From positions 1 through 50,434 of the forward strand of contig JAGLQO010000022.1 in the NCBI GenBank assembly GCA_023136775.1: a DNA stretch of 50,434 nt. Direction: 5' to 3'. Of this stretch, positions 1 through 10,500 are shown piece after piece. The position numbers and the translations under genes were made by a program. The notes below the pieces were generated by a model. It saw only the letters and a program-made list of their open reading frames with translations, ran no database searches and was not told the origin of the DNA. This DNA is from Candidatus Pacearchaeota archaeon. GTDB lineage: Archaea > Nanobdellota > Nanobdellia > Pacearchaeales > GW2011-AR1. Numbering within the stretch: the stretch's first letter is position 1; each line of letters starts with the position of its first letter.

Positions 1-2675
1 TTTTGCTTAGCTTCTTTTTTTTGCTGGTTTGCGACTTTCATGTTTCTTAATATTGCTGAAATTTTACTTATTGGAATTATTTCAACTAAGCCTGTTCTTT
101 TCCCGTTCGCTTTTTTAATTACAAAAGCTACTCTTTCATTTGACCAACCCTGCCTTTTCAGGTTGCTAGAAATCTTTGAATCGTCCATACCTCTTGTTTT
201 TGCGTTTGCTATAAACATTAAGAGATTATATAATTCTCTTCCATCTGCAAATAAATATTTTTCATAACGATGATTATACCAAATCTGTAGAATTGTGTAT
301 AAAATGAATACAGCAAATATTGCCAATATTCCATAAAGAATTGCCTTTCCAACTGGTTTACAATCACTTCTACAAGTTAAATAGGTTTCTCCTAAATTTT
401 CTTCACAAACAGAATTATAATTACAGGTTGTGTCAATATCAGATTCTATGACTATTGCAGTAAGGGATGGGGAAACGAAATAGGATAATGGTTCAGCACT
501 TTTATAATAAAATTCGAAGTATCCTTCTCCAGCAGCTTTTATTGGAATTAGTGTAAAATCCTCTGACTCTAGTGCTCCTACGTCTTCTCCAAAGTATAAG
601 CTACTTAATGGTGCGTCAATTGCGAAATAGCTATTCTCGTTGCTATTGGATTTTATATGAAAGGTGTAAGCACTAAGGGAGCCTATACTACTTCCATCTA
701 AGAGTAAAATATTATATGAATCGCTGGTTGAACTCGCTTCAATATTTGTATTTTGCCAACTTAAAATTGCTTTTGCATAATCTTCAGATGTTCCATCTGT
801 AAAATCGTTAGTAATTGCTAGTATTGGTTCTATGTTTATATCATCTAAATCATTCATTAAATATGGCTTATCAAAACTTGTTATATCCACTCCAACTGGG
901 ACGCTTATCTCATACAACTCAGCTGCAATCCTAATATAATCATTATTACTTGTCGCCCCTTGGTAATTTTTTTCTAAAGTATCCAATGTCGTGGTTAATC
1001 CAACGATATTTGCTATGCTGGATAATTCTTGCCTGTACCAGAATGGTGTTTTATCTATGGCAGTTTTTATGACGTCAACTGAATTTCTTCTGGAAAGAAG
1101 TCCGCTAATTATTGCAGCTTCGGGGGTAATTGTTTTTATGTAGAACTCCTCAGAATCTTTTAGATTTCCTCCAGCACTTACATTTAATTTTATTGTATAA
1201 TGTTGTATTTTTTCATAGGTGTGCGTGATGTATGGTTCATAGGTAGTTTGAGTTGTGCCATCCCCCATGTCCCAGTTATAAGTCAATGACTTATTGCTTG
1301 GGAACTCTACGTTAGCAGAAACTTTCATCGGAATCCCTGCGACTGGTTCCATTGGAAATATTGATAAGATTTTTGGGGCAGAAGTAACATTAAAACGTTT
1401 ACTAAAAATTATTTCATCTCCTATTTTAAGAATATAATTCATAGTCTTTGAAATATTAAAATCTAAAAGTCTTAAATCTAAAAGTCCATCAAAACTAATT
1501 GTTGCTGGGGTAACTTCTAATTCGTAGATTTCATTGGAAGTTGTATATCCTCCACTTATTTGATACACTATTTCTATATCTTTTATTCTTGCTCTTTGAG
1601 TTGTTCCAGAAAATGTGAATGGTAAAATGCATTCATTAGAACAATTCGCGCCAGAACTTTCAGTCCCGCCATATTTTTCAATTAAATATCTATTTGCCTT
1701 TTCTGTAATATCGTCACTATCAAAATCAAACTCTTCTTCTAAAAATGTATAATTTGCATATCTTACTGCTTGGGCAAAAATTGCATAATCATTTGTACTA
1801 GAAACTGGGCTACTTCCGTATGGAAATCCACAATTGTTTCCTACATTTTCAAAATAAATTTCATATCTTGTCAGTGTTAAATCTTGTGACCCTACACAAA
1901 CATAATAATCTCCAGCTAAATACATGTCGCCCTCGTCTATAATACACCCTTGGAATTCATTAGTTTTTGGAAAATAATTACAGTCTTCTAGTTTTTCCCC
2001 ACTGTCTTTTGAATAAAGATACATTGTCAAATTTTTATCTTCTGGTTCTTCTGGAGATATTGGAGAACCTATTTTTGCTCCTATCCTTATTTTATCTGTT
2101 TCGGGAATGTATATTAATTCACAATATGGGTTCTTTCCAATTTGAAATCCTCTCGCTCCTACTCTTTCTGTAGTATTGTAACAGCCCCAATCTTTTTCTA
2201 AAAATGTGTTAGAAAATTTTTCAAAAGCCCATTTGTCCTCTCCAAAAAAATCGACACTCAATGGCTGATTAATTCTCTCCGCGAAATCACTTTCTATTGC
2301 GAAGTTTATACCCTCTATATTTATCATCCCTCCACTAAAAACGAATCCTAAAGATTTTTCTTCCGAAGATGAAAAATTGAAAATTATTCCAGATATTTCA
2401 TTTGATGAAGAGTAACCGGAAGAACAATCTACTGGGGAACAATCATAATCTGAATTTTGAAAATCCAAAAAAGTCTTTAAAAATATACTATCATTATCAT
2501 TAGAATATATCATTATATTTACATCTTCTGAAGTTAATGTTAAATTAACTTCTCCTTTCAAAGGTTCTAACGAAGAAGGAACATTATCTATGCTATAATT
2601 ATTAATTTTTATTTCGGCAGATACTGTTAGTATTGATGCTATTAATAAAAATACAATTAATATTCCTCTTTTCAT
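1..2675 (-). CDS. Large membrane-anchored surface protein with PKD domain (3' end outside window)
   Basis: The reading frame is open from the ATG at 2675 to the window edge, so at least 891 residues are visible and the C-terminus is missing. Residues 1-20 (MKRGILIVFLLIASILTVSA) are a signal peptide. A PKD domain lies near residues 452-494, with the motif WDMGDGT and a following HTYE. A Cys-rich motif near residues 750-770 (CEENLGETYLTCRSDC) resembles the C-x-x-x-x-G-E-x-x-x-x-C-x-x-D-C motif common in archaeal surface proteins. A membrane segment follows near 777-795, then a basic cytoplasmic tail containing a helical block around KTRGMDDSKISSNLKRQGW. A TATA box (TTTATAAA) ends 21 nt before the ATG, supporting this start. 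It heads a minus-strand group of surface proteins. The overall design suggests cell-surface binding or structure; the exact role is unknown. Confidence 0.85.
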   Translation of the reverse strand, partial: MKRGILIVFLLIASILTVSAEIKINNYSIDNVPSSLEPLKGEVNLTLTSEDVNIMIYSNDNDSIFLKTFLDFQNSDYDCSPVDCSSGYSSSNEISGIIFNFSSSEEKSLGFVFSGGMINIEGINFAIESDFAERINQPLSVDFFGEDKWAFEKFSNTFLEKDWGCYNTTERVGARGFQIGKNPYCELIYIPETDKIRIGAKIGSPISPEEPEDKNLTMYLYSKDSGEKLEDCNYFPKTNEFQGCIIDEGDMYLAGDYYVCVGSQDLTLTRYEIYFENVGNNCGFPYGSSPVSSTNDYAIFAQAVRYANYTFLEEEFDFDSDDITEKANRYLIEKYGGTESSGANCSNECILPFTFSGTTQRARIKDIEIVYQISGGYTTSNEIYELEVTPATISFDGLLDLRLLDFNISKTMNYILKIGDEIIFSKRFNVTSAPKILSIFPMEPVAGIPMKVSANVEFPSNKSLTYNWDMGDGTTQTTYEPYITHTYEKIQHYTIKLNVSAGGNLKDSEEFYIKTITPEAAIISGLLSRRNSVDVIKTAIDKTPFWYRQELSSIANIVGLTTTLDTLEKNYQGATSNNDYIRIAAELYEISVPVGVDITSFDKPYLMNDLDDINIEPILAITNDFTDGTSEDYAKAILSWQNTNIEASSTSDSYNILLLDGSSIGSLSAYTFHIKSNSNENSYFAIDAPLSSLYFGEDVGALESEDFTLIPIKAAGEGYFEFYYKSAEPLSYFVSPSLTAIVIESDIDTTCNYNSVCEENLGETYLTCRSDCKPVGKAILYGILAIFAVFILYTILQIWYNHRYEKYLFADGRELYNLLMFIANAKTRGMDDSKISSNLKRQGWSNERVAFVIKKANGKRTGLVEIIPISKISAILRNMKVANQQKKEAKQ

Positions 2676-2713
2676 AAAATAGATTAGCAACAATAGTTTA
2701 TAAATATTTCAAA

Positions 2714-3010
2714 TTACTTTTTCTTAGAGACAGATTTTTTCCCTATAGGGGCTTTTTTCGAAGATAATTTCTTTTTTATCATAACAGATTTCTTGTTTTT
2801 GGATTTTAACATAGTAAATGCTCCAATTAAAATTAACAATGCTCCAATTAAATAAATTTCACAATTAGTAAAAGCATTTTCTGAAGATTCATACGATTCT
2901 AACTGTACTTCAGAGTCGTCTTTAATCGTGAAGCCTACTGCTATTGAGCTCGCAACAACAAAGCTAGACAAAATAACTACTAAAAATAAACCCCCAATTG
3001 CTTTTTGCAT
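2714..3010 (-). CDS. Small membrane protein with Lys-rich tail, 98 aa
   Basis: The protein has an N-terminal hydrophobic segment (about residues 5-25, signal peptide or membrane anchor), a short acidic external part, a second membrane segment (about 53-68) and a strongly basic C-terminal tail (many KK and SKK). I do not recognise a family. It starts 7 nt after the end of the upstream Cys-rich protein gene on the same strand, but a TATA-like CTTTAAATA about 21 nt before the ATG suggests it may also have its own promoter. It may be a small partner of the neighbouring surface proteins. Confidence 0.65.
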   Translation of the reverse strand: MQKAIGGLFLVVILSSFVVASSIAVGFTIKDDSEVQLESYESSENAFTNCEIYLIGALLILIGAFTMLKSKNKKSVMIKKKLSSKKAPIGKKSVSKKK

Positions 3011-3017
3011 GTTTTAA

Positions 3018-3950
3018 TTAATACTCCCTCTTATTTAAAGTTTGCTTTTCTTTTACAAAATAAGATATTCCTATTATCGACAATGACGCAAGAAGAGCAA
3101 ACAAACTAAATCCTGATAATTTTATTGGTGGTTCCCCACAAAATCTTTCAGTCTCTCCCCCTACGCAATTTAAAGCTCTCAAACATTCTTCAGGAACTCC
3201 ATCTGGGAATCCAAGAGAAGAATTTTTTGATGTCCACTCTACTGCTTGTTTTCCATCTTCACAAAGTCCAAGAGTGTAAACATTTGAACATGAAAAAGAT
3301 ATATCAGAGCCATCTGCTTTAACAGCTACATAATCAATACCACATTTTTGTGCAACACTATCCCATTCACATGAACTATTTTCTGCCAAAACAGAAAATG
3401 CCTGATTATTACATTCTATAAAATTCCCAAAAATATTTGAGCCAACACCAACTCTTGCTAAGTTAAGTTCATCAGCAAAACATGTTTCATTGGATTGATA
3501 ATATGCGCAACTTTGATCTGCTACACTTGCTACACAAGATGGAGTTTCTAACTCATCTAACCAAACACATGTTGTTGAAAGTTCTTCACAATTAACCTCG
3601 GATTTACTAGAACAAAGTTCAGTACTTCTTTGGCATTGAAAAGTTGCTAGAGCTGTTTCGTTGCACCAATATCCAGGTGGACAACACAATGGAACTCCGG
3701 ACGGAATTGAATTTTGCCCTCTCGAACAACCCTTTCCTTGAGAAGTTGTAACCCATGATCCTTCTTCCTCAGCACAATAAAACATTCCTCCTGTGATTTC
3801 CCCTACGGAACAAGTTCCCTTTGGAACACTTATGGTTGAACCTTCATATGGAAAAGGACATCCTCCAACCGTAAAGCTAGTTTCAGCCTCTGTTGCGCTT
3901 ACGATGCTAAAAAGAAACAATCCCAATAAAATTAATAATCCATACCTCAT
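3018..3950 (-). CDS. Cys-rich secreted protein with C-terminal membrane anchor
   Basis: A protein of about 310 residues with a signal peptide (MRYGLLILLGLFLFSIVSA), some 30 cysteines suggesting extracellular disulfides, several N-x-S/T sites and a C-terminal membrane helix (SLFALLASLSIIGISYF) before a basic tail. An upstream ATG at 3968 is in frame, but the TATA box TTTATAAA lies only about 11 nt before it and about 28 nt before the ATG at 3950. The leaderless spacing seen elsewhere in the window, and the good signal peptide, favour 3950. No known domain is recognised. It is part of the minus-strand surface-protein group and probably a cell-envelope protein. Confidence 0.75.
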   Translation of the reverse strand: MRYGLLILLGLFLFSIVSATEAETSFTVGGCPFPYEGSTISVPKGTCSVGEITGGMFYCAEEEGSWVTTSQGKGCSRGQNSIPSGVPLCCPPGYWCNETALATFQCQRSTELCSSKSEVNCEELSTTCVWLDELETPSCVASVADQSCAYYQSNETCFADELNLARVGVGSNIFGNFIECNNQAFSVLAENSSCEWDSVAQKCGIDYVAVKADGSDISFSCSNVYTLGLCEDGKQAVEWTSKNSSLGFPDGVPEECLRALNCVGGETERFCGEPPIKLSGFSLFALLASLSIIGISYFVKEKQTLNKREY

Positions 3951-4060
3951 TTTAATTATATCCATCAAATATTTATAAATATTCCTACCAAATTTTGTGT
4001 TGGAAAATTAATAAAATAAAATTTCCTCATTCGCATTTTATATAAACTCCAAAATTCATT

Positions 4061-5419
4061 TTAAGGCAAACTCACTTTTAACTTTGCTGATTTTTGACCT
4101 GAAGTGTATATAGCATTGAATTCATGTGTTAGGTTTTTCATAAATCCTTGTGTTAAATCATTCCAATTTTGGGTATAACTTTGATCTCCGTCACCTAAAA
4201 ATGTCCAATTCCAAATAAATGGGTCTATACCTGGAATTTGTTTAAATGCCTCGCCACTTCGTACCTTGTATCCTTTAGTAGTGCTTGCGTTAAAAAATAT
4301 TGTTATTGCATCAAAATCACTATAGTCTTCAGGACTTGCAATACACGCTGCTGCATAATCTCCATCAGTTGTCAAATCCAATATCATAATATTCGAAATA
4401 GTTCTAGATTTATCTCCTCTTGAGTTATTTGCTTCTGCTATAACTTGAAGTTCACCTGAAACATCAAACTGATAATTAAAATCAACACCTTTGTTGTCAA
4501 AATCTATTACATTTAACACTTCTTCATCTTTTTTGATTTTAATAGTTCCTGTTATTTCATCATCTGCATCTGTGGCGGTAACAATTATATTTGCAATATC
4601 ACTCTTATTAAAAGCGTCTCCACAATCCAAATTCATATTTACTTGCATTGGATCATTGTTAATTGCTAAGTTAATCTTTAAAGCTGTACTTTTTTGTGTT
4701 CCAACTCCAACTTCGAAATAAAATTTTTCAAAATCTTTGGTGTTATCTAAATCTTCCTTCTTTATCGTCCACTTTGCCATGTAGTTTCCTGTAACCTCAT
4801 CTGTGAATCCCTCTAATATTTTAATTTCATCATTAATAATAAGGTCATCTTCCTTGATTTCGAAATTTCCCTCTAATCCATTAGGGGCAACTAGGTAAAT
4901 TGTATCTCCAAAATCTGCTTCTGTAATTATTCTCCCGTCAAGTCCTGCCCAATAAACATTAGCACAGCATAGTTTTACGGGATAATCCATTTGGTCATCA
5001 GTTGCTAAGTGGGAATTATAGGATCTAAATAATCTAGCTATCAATTCTGCCTCGTCTCCCATTGCACAGTCATTTACTTCGGATTCATCAAAAACACATT
5101 GTAAATTTCCATAACAAATTTGTTGATTATAGACTAGTTCATCACTTTCGTTGGATGCATGGGAATTTAATTGCGAATAAACATTAACTACTGTGTTCAT
5201 TCCATTACATGTATGGGGATTTGTTCCAGTATATGTTTCAAAAAAGTCATCATAACAGATTTCTGTTGCGTAATTTGTATCTGAATAATTTGAAACATGA
5301 GCATTAGTTTCCCCAGATAATTTCATAATTAATTGGTCCGGTCCGCCGACACAGGCATTAACAACTGCTAAACTCACTAGCAAGAAAGACATTAATATAA
5401 TCACAAATCTCTTTTTCAT
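4061..5419 (-). CDS. Secreted protein with three N-terminal Cys repeats and Ig-like region
   Basis: A protein of 452 residues with a signal peptide ending near residue 22 (SLAVVNAC). The first 160 residues contain three imperfect repeats with the pattern N-(A/S)-H-(V/A/L)-S/A followed about 13-16 residues later by a Cys-containing block (TEICYDD, QQICYGN, VKLCCAN). The rest (about 180-450) looks like beta-rich immunoglobulin/PKD-type material, including a run with DLDCGD-type acidic motifs and a closing part FIWNWTFLGDGDQ. No C-terminal anchor is evident. A TATA box TTTATATA lies about 19 nt before the ATG. It is probably exported; the function is not known. Confidence 0.75.
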   Translation of the reverse strand: MKKRFVIILMSFLLVSLAVVNACVGGPDQLIMKLSGETNAHVSNYSDTNYATEICYDDFFETYTGTNPHTCNGMNTVVNVYSQLNSHASNESDELVYNQQICYGNLQCVFDESEVNDCAMGDEAELIARLFRSYNSHLATDDQMDYPVKLCCANVYWAGLDGRIITEADFGDTIYLVAPNGLEGNFEIKEDDLIINDEIKILEGFTDEVTGNYMAKWTIKKEDLDNTKDFEKFYFEVGVGTQKSTALKINLAINNDPMQVNMNLDCGDAFNKSDIANIIVTATDADDEITGTIKIKKDEEVLNVIDFDNKGVDFNYQFDVSGELQVIAEANNSRGDKSRTISNIMILDLTTDGDYAAACIASPEDYSDFDAITIFFNASTTKGYKVRSGEAFKQIPGIDPFIWNWTFLGDGDQSYTQNWNDLTQGFMKNLTHEFNAIYTSGQKSAKLKVSLP

Positions 5420-5453
5420 ATATTGTTAACAATGTTTTACTATATAAATATGT

Positions 5454-5685
5454 TGGCTTTTTTTCTGGTGAAAAAAATGCCATGAAAATCCACACAGGAT
5501 TTCTAATCCAAACCCCTTACCGACTAGCGCACCCTCACTGATATATATTTTTTAGGTTGGGGCAGACCCTCGCAGATGGTTCGATATATGGAGGGAATTT
5601 ATTCTAAATTCCCGTTTTGGGGAGTGGTTGTTATATATTCCATAAAAAATCATGACACCTTCGGCGCCAGTGATTTCTTATGGAC
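5454..5685. repeat. Family A structured intergenic repeat, copy A1
   Basis: This is a chain of hairpins between convergent regions. Stem 1 is TTTTTTT/AAAAAAA around CTGGTG (5455-5482). Stem 2 is GAAAATCC/GGATTTC around ACACA. Stem 3 is CCAAACC (5508-5514) with GGTTCG (5578-5583), holding CTTACCG and CGCAGA in its loop plus an extra CACCCTCAC...GGCAGACCC module. Stem 4 is GGGAATTT/AAATTCCC. Stem 5 is TCCATAA/TTATGGA around CTTCGGCGCCA. The same order recurs at 15634, 33489, 40184 and 45297. It fills the whole gap between the flanking genes. Confidence 0.85.
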
Positions 5686-5708
5686 ACTTTTTAGAATTGA
5701 TTTTGATT

Positions 5709-7115
5709 TTATCCAATAATCACCAATACTGGACGTAGCTTTGCTACTTTTTTTCCCAATCCTGCGGTATCGCTAATTTTTACTACTTCGTCGATGTCTT
5801 TGTATGAGAATGGGGATTCTTCTATCATTCCTTTGTTTGATCCGAATTCTACGAATACTCCTCTTTTCTCCATGTCTTTTTTAGCTTCGTCGAATGTCAT
5901 TTCTTCTTTTGCTTTTGTTCTGCTTCTGACTCGACCAGCTCCGTGGGCGGTTGAACTAAATGATTTTTCTTCGGCTTTGGTTGTTCCTACTAAAACATAA
6001 CTTGGGGTTCCCATTGAGCCTGGCAATAAAACTGGTTGACCTACGCTTCTATAATCCTCTGGGATTTCAATTCTGCCTGGTCCAAAACTTCTTGTTGCTC
6101 CTTTTCTCATAATTAAAACGTCTTTACCGTCGTGCTTTTCTATTTTTGCAATGTTATGACAAATGTCGTATACTACTTCGGCTTTAAAATCTGGAAAATA
6201 ATGTTTTAGATTTTCTCTTACGAAATGCGTGATTACTTGTTTGTTTGCGAAAGCGAAGTTTGCGGCGCATGACATTGCTGATAAATATTTTTTTCCAAGT
6301 TCTGATTTGATTGGTGCGTTTACTAATTCTCTGCTGTACTCTGGGAAGCTGTATTCTTTTTCCATTTCTTTAATGTAGTCCGACGCTACTTGATGTCCGA
6401 GCCCTCGTGAGCCGCAGTGAATTAAAATTACTACTTGATCTTTTTCTAAGCCGAAAACTTTTGCCACTTTGTCGTCGAAGATTTCCTCTACAATTAATAC
6501 GTCTAAGAAGTGATTTCCTGCACCTAGAGTTCCCAACTGATTCATTCCTCTTCCTTTCGCCCTATTGGAAACATCTAACGGATTTGCATTTTCCATTTTT
6601 CCTTCTTCTTCAATATGTTTGAAATCAACTTCATCTCCGTAACCTTTTTTTATTGCCCACTTAGCTCCTTCGACTAAAACTTCGTCTAATTCTTTATTTG
6701 TTAATTTTATATTTCCTTTTCTTCCGACGCCCGAAGGGACTGTTCGGAATAGAGAATGAGACAATTCTTTTTCTTTGCCGATTAGGTCTTTTGATTTTAA
6801 ATTTGTTTTTAGTAATCTAACTGAGCAATTGATATCGTAACCGACACCGCCTGGAGATATCACTCCTGTTTCTAAATCGAAAGCAGCGACGCCGCCAATT
6901 GGAAAGCCATAGCCTTGGTGCATGTCTGGCATTGCGTAACTTGCACGTAAAATTCCTGGGAGCTTTGCTACGTTGGAAACTTGGGTTAGGGATTTGTCGG
7001 CTTTGATTTGATTGATAAATTCTTCGCTCGCGAAAATTCTTCCTGGAACTAACATATCCCCTGTCATTGGAATTTCCCATTCTGTGTCACTGATTTTTCT
7101 TAGTTCTACCATCAT
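5709..7115 (-). CDS. rtcB: RNA-splicing ligase RtcB
   Basis: This enzyme joins RNA 2',3'-cyclic phosphate or 3'-phosphate ends to 5'-OH ends using GTP and manganese; in archaea it ligates tRNA exons after intron removal. The 468-residue length is normal for the family. Visible family motifs are MPDMHQGYGFPIGGVAAFD, GGVGYDINCSVR (metal-binding Cys), GAGNHFLDV, HCGSRGLGHQVASDY, GSMGTPSYVLVG and the C-terminal SSTAHGAGRVRSR block, which carries the His that becomes guanylylated. The start is one of two adjacent ATGs, with a TATA box (ATATAAAA) about 20 nt upstream. No archease gene is next to it. The next stretch downstream is a family A repeat. Confidence 0.97.
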   Translation of the reverse strand: MMVELRKISDTEWEIPMTGDMLVPGRIFASEEFINQIKADKSLTQVSNVAKLPGILRASYAMPDMHQGYGFPIGGVAAFDLETGVISPGGVGYDINCSVRLLKTNLKSKDLIGKEKELSHSLFRTVPSGVGRKGNIKLTNKELDEVLVEGAKWAIKKGYGDEVDFKHIEEEGKMENANPLDVSNRAKGRGMNQLGTLGAGNHFLDVLIVEEIFDDKVAKVFGLEKDQVVILIHCGSRGLGHQVASDYIKEMEKEYSFPEYSRELVNAPIKSELGKKYLSAMSCAANFAFANKQVITHFVRENLKHYFPDFKAEVVYDICHNIAKIEKHDGKDVLIMRKGATRSFGPGRIEIPEDYRSVGQPVLLPGSMGTPSYVLVGTTKAEEKSFSSTAHGAGRVRSRTKAKEEMTFDEAKKDMEKRGVFVEFGSNKGMIEESPFSYKDIDEVVKISDTAGLGKKVAKLRPVLVIIG

Positions 7116-7187
7116 ATAAGATGAAGGATTAGTTTTATATTATTTTTGGCTTACTTGTTGATTTCATTATTTTTCCCAAATCATCAA

Positions 7188-7196
7188 CTTTATAAG
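7188..7196 (+). promoter_or_regulatory. Candidate TATA box for RNase P RNA
   Basis: CTTTATAAG lies about 45-50 nt before the predicted mature 5' end at about 7241, which places transcription start near 7215-7220 and leaves a short 5' leader for processing. It is the best TATA-like match on the plus strand in this gap. The assignment is by position and motif only. Confidence 0.45.
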
Positions 7197-7240
7197 TCCA
7201 AATTAACCTTTAATTTTGTAGAATAATCTATTATTTTGCA

Positions 7241-7565
7241 GTCATAAGTGGAATAGTTAACTTTCGATATCTCTGTCTAAATGGCAAAAGAAATGTAAAA
7301 TGATTTCTGAGAAATTGAGGAAGGTCCGCGCATCTCTCTTTGATTTATTTCATTGAGGATAAAATAGCGATGAAAATCGTACGTCGTGAGGCGTGATTAG
7401 GAAGATAGAAACGAACCGATTTAATTCGGCTGGAACGAGTCCATCTATTTGATGCAACTGGAAACCGTTAATTCGGTCTTGTACAGGCTTAGTCAGATGT
7501 TAACACAAATCGTCAGAATTGGATTCTGGGTTTGACAAAACGTGGCCTATTTTTCACTTATGACA
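7241..7565 (+). ncRNA. rnpB: RNase P RNA
   Basis: This is the catalytic RNA of RNase P, which removes 5' leaders from pre-tRNAs. The ends form a long P1 helix: GTCATAAGTG (7241-7250) with CACTTATGAC (7555-7564), extended by ATAG/CTAT. TGTC-AAA near 7274 can pair with TTTGACA at 7531 as P2, and AGAAAT/ATTTCT (around 7289-7307) forms P3. Conserved region I is visible as GAGGAAGGTCCGCGC (7317-7331). GAAACGAACC...CGGCTGGAACGAGTCC matches the CR-II/III area, GATGCAACTGGAAACC (7451-7466) matches CR-IV, and CAGAATTGGATTCTG (around 7514) matches CR-V. It sits between two minus-strand genes and ends 5 nt before the stop of the large surface protein, so the two transcripts converge. A covariance-model search would settle the exact ends. 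Confidence 0.88.
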
Positions 7566-7569
7566 TATT

Positions 7570-10500
7570 TTATTTTTTAGTAAGCGGGATTTTATGAGCT
7601 TTTACTTTATTCACAAGTTTTATTTTCTCTATTTTCTTCTTCCCATAGAATTTCTTGTAGAAAATTATTAGAGTTAATAAAACTAAAATTGAAAAAACTA
7701 ATGCGATTATCATAATAATTATGAATTTATCTTGTTTCTCTTCTTTTGTTTCTATTTCCTCTAATTCGGTTTCATCCAAATCATCATAAACAAGTCCCAT
7801 TACGAAAATTGAGAAACCGTCTGTTGTGGCTTGGAAATAGAAAAACTCCTCATCTGAGTATATGAAATCAGTTTTAACTTTGATCCAAACGTCGCTGTCA
7901 TTTTGCCGTTTAAACATTTCAATTTCTCTAACTATTTTATCTTCGTTAAATCCAGTTTCTAAAACTTTTTCTTCTATCCATTCTCTTGTTATTTTAAAAT
8001 CTAAAGTCACGGAGTCAATCTGGTCATTTGTTATTCCTTCTTTTTCAACAATAAATATTTCATAAGTCTCAAATACTTTTCCAATTGTAACTCCAAGTCT
8101 CAAATCTGCCTCGGTTATATTTTCTACTTCTTCAATTGATATCGAAACTCCTGTAACATTTTCTCCAACGTCTATAGAGACCCCTGTTAGTCCAAAATCT
8201 GAATCATTGATTGTAATATTTGTTGGCTCGTCTGGATTCATTTCTGGGAAAACTGTGACTATTGTGTCGTTTACTACTTCTGCTATTCCTGTTTCTGGGT
8301 CTACTGTTGAGGTAGATGAGCTTCCACTTGAACCTCCGTCGTCCACTGTACAGGATTGAGTTTCTGCTGATTTATTTTCTTCAGTTCCGCAATTGTTATC
8401 GTCGGTACAGGTTCTTGTTTGGGATGATGAGACACAGGTTGACCAAGCGGTGCATGTCCAGTCTTCTTGACAACCCGTACATTCTTGAATTTCTATTGGT
8501 TTAGAAACTGTTGTTCCGCAAGCATTTGCATCAGTGCATATTCTTGTTTGATGAGTTCCGTTACATGCTGACCAGTCTTGGCAGAACCAAGATTCTGTGC
8601 AAGCTGACGCATTATATGCCAAAGGTAAATAATCATAATTGGTTCCATCCAAACTGTAGCTTGAATCACAAATTCCATTTTCGTTGGCGTCTGTGCAGGT
8701 CTCGGAATAACCAGTTCCGTTTGGATATGCCCAATAGTTTCCACCTAAATTTGGACCGTCCATAATATTAGTTTCAGCTTGGAGAGTTGTGTTGAAATAG
8801 TTAGTTAGAGCAGATGCATTGTAATAATTTACCGTATTATTAAAGAAGTTGTTATAAAAAGTGTTGTTGTTGGAAGTGCTTCCAAGACGTATTCCATATT
8901 CTGTATTATTAATTATTTGAGAATTTTTTATGGTATTATTAGAACTTGAATAAAGATAAAACCCATTATAATCAGTTGAATCTGATGTTATATTTGTAAA
9001 GATATTATTAGAACTTGACGACAAACTAAACCCCTCGCGATTAAAATTTGCGATTACATTCATGAATATGTTATTATTGGAATTTGAACTAAAATCTCCA
9101 CTCATTTTATTGAAATTCAGTGTAATATTAGTAAAAATATTATTAGAACTTGAAATTGAACGAATCCCTGCATAAACACCAGAAGAATTCACATTAGACA
9201 TATTAGCCCACTCTGTAGAGTAAAGGATAAGCGCATTATTTTTAAGAATGTCAGAACTTGAAATTGTAACATTATTAATAGTAGAATTATCTGCATCACA
9301 AAGAATAAGTTCCGATAATATCTTATTTTCAACAGTCACCGTATAATTATAAAATTCTATTGGTCTATTTCCCGAACCAGTTATATTTGTATAACTATTA
9401 GTACAATCAACTATATTCGCTGGAAGAGCAATGTCATACAGGGAATTTTCTTGTACTATAATATTTGTGAATATATTATTCGGACTATTATAGGAATTTA
9501 AACCATAATCATTCAAATTTGATGTTATATTTGTAAAGATGTTATTTGAACTTGAACTCTGACGAAAACCATAATCATTCAAATTTGATGTTATATTTGT
9601 GAAAGTATTATTGGAACTTGAATAGATATAGACTCCATTAGCAAAATCGCTTATATTACAATTCTTTACAGTATTATCATTAGAACCCGTACTTAAATAA
9701 ATTCCGGAGTCACTACCGGTACCGTCTATTGTGTATCCCCCACAATCAAAAATTACATTATCTTTACCTGCGAAATCGATACAAGTTCCTACTATGTTAG
9801 AAAGGGATGTGTTAAGTTGGATAGTGTCATCTGCACTGGCAGCTGCGATTTTTGTATTACAATCTGAACAATTATGGCAAGTCACTGGGGGAGTTATAAA
9901 CAGGGGATGATAATCGTAATTAACTCCTCCGATACTATAAGTTGAGTCACAAATTTTATCGTCATTTGAATCTGTGCAAGTTTCAGAAAATCCGGTTCCA
10001 GTTGGTGTTGCCCAGAAGTTTCCACCCATGTTTGGTCCGCCTACAATATTTGTTCCAGCTTGGAGGGTTGTGTTGAAGTAATTACTTACAACTGAGGCGT
10101 TGTGGTAATTTACTGTATTATTGAAAAAGTTGTTATAGAAGGTGTTATTTAAAGAATCTCTAAAATATATCCCATAAACTACGCTGGATTTTACAGAAGA
10201 ATCATTTATCATATTATTATTTGAGTTCCTAAAGTAAAATCCATAGGAATTATCATTGACAGAAACATTTGTAAATGAATTATTATTTGATTCATAAGAA
10301 TAAATTCCGTTCTTATTATTAGAAGAATCTACATTAGACAAACTCACATTATCTGTAAAAAACATATAAATCATGTTATTTTCTAATGTGTCAGAACCCA
10401 TCACTATTACATTATTTATAACTGAATTATCTGCGTTACAAAGAATAAGTTCTGATAAAATTTTATTTTCTATTGTAGCTGTATAATTGTAGTATTCTAT

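Noticed and set aside
8493-8765. Open frames opposite or out of frame with the giant surface gene
   Set aside because: They are by-products of the repetitive coding sequence of the large minus-strand gene, with no independent start signals.
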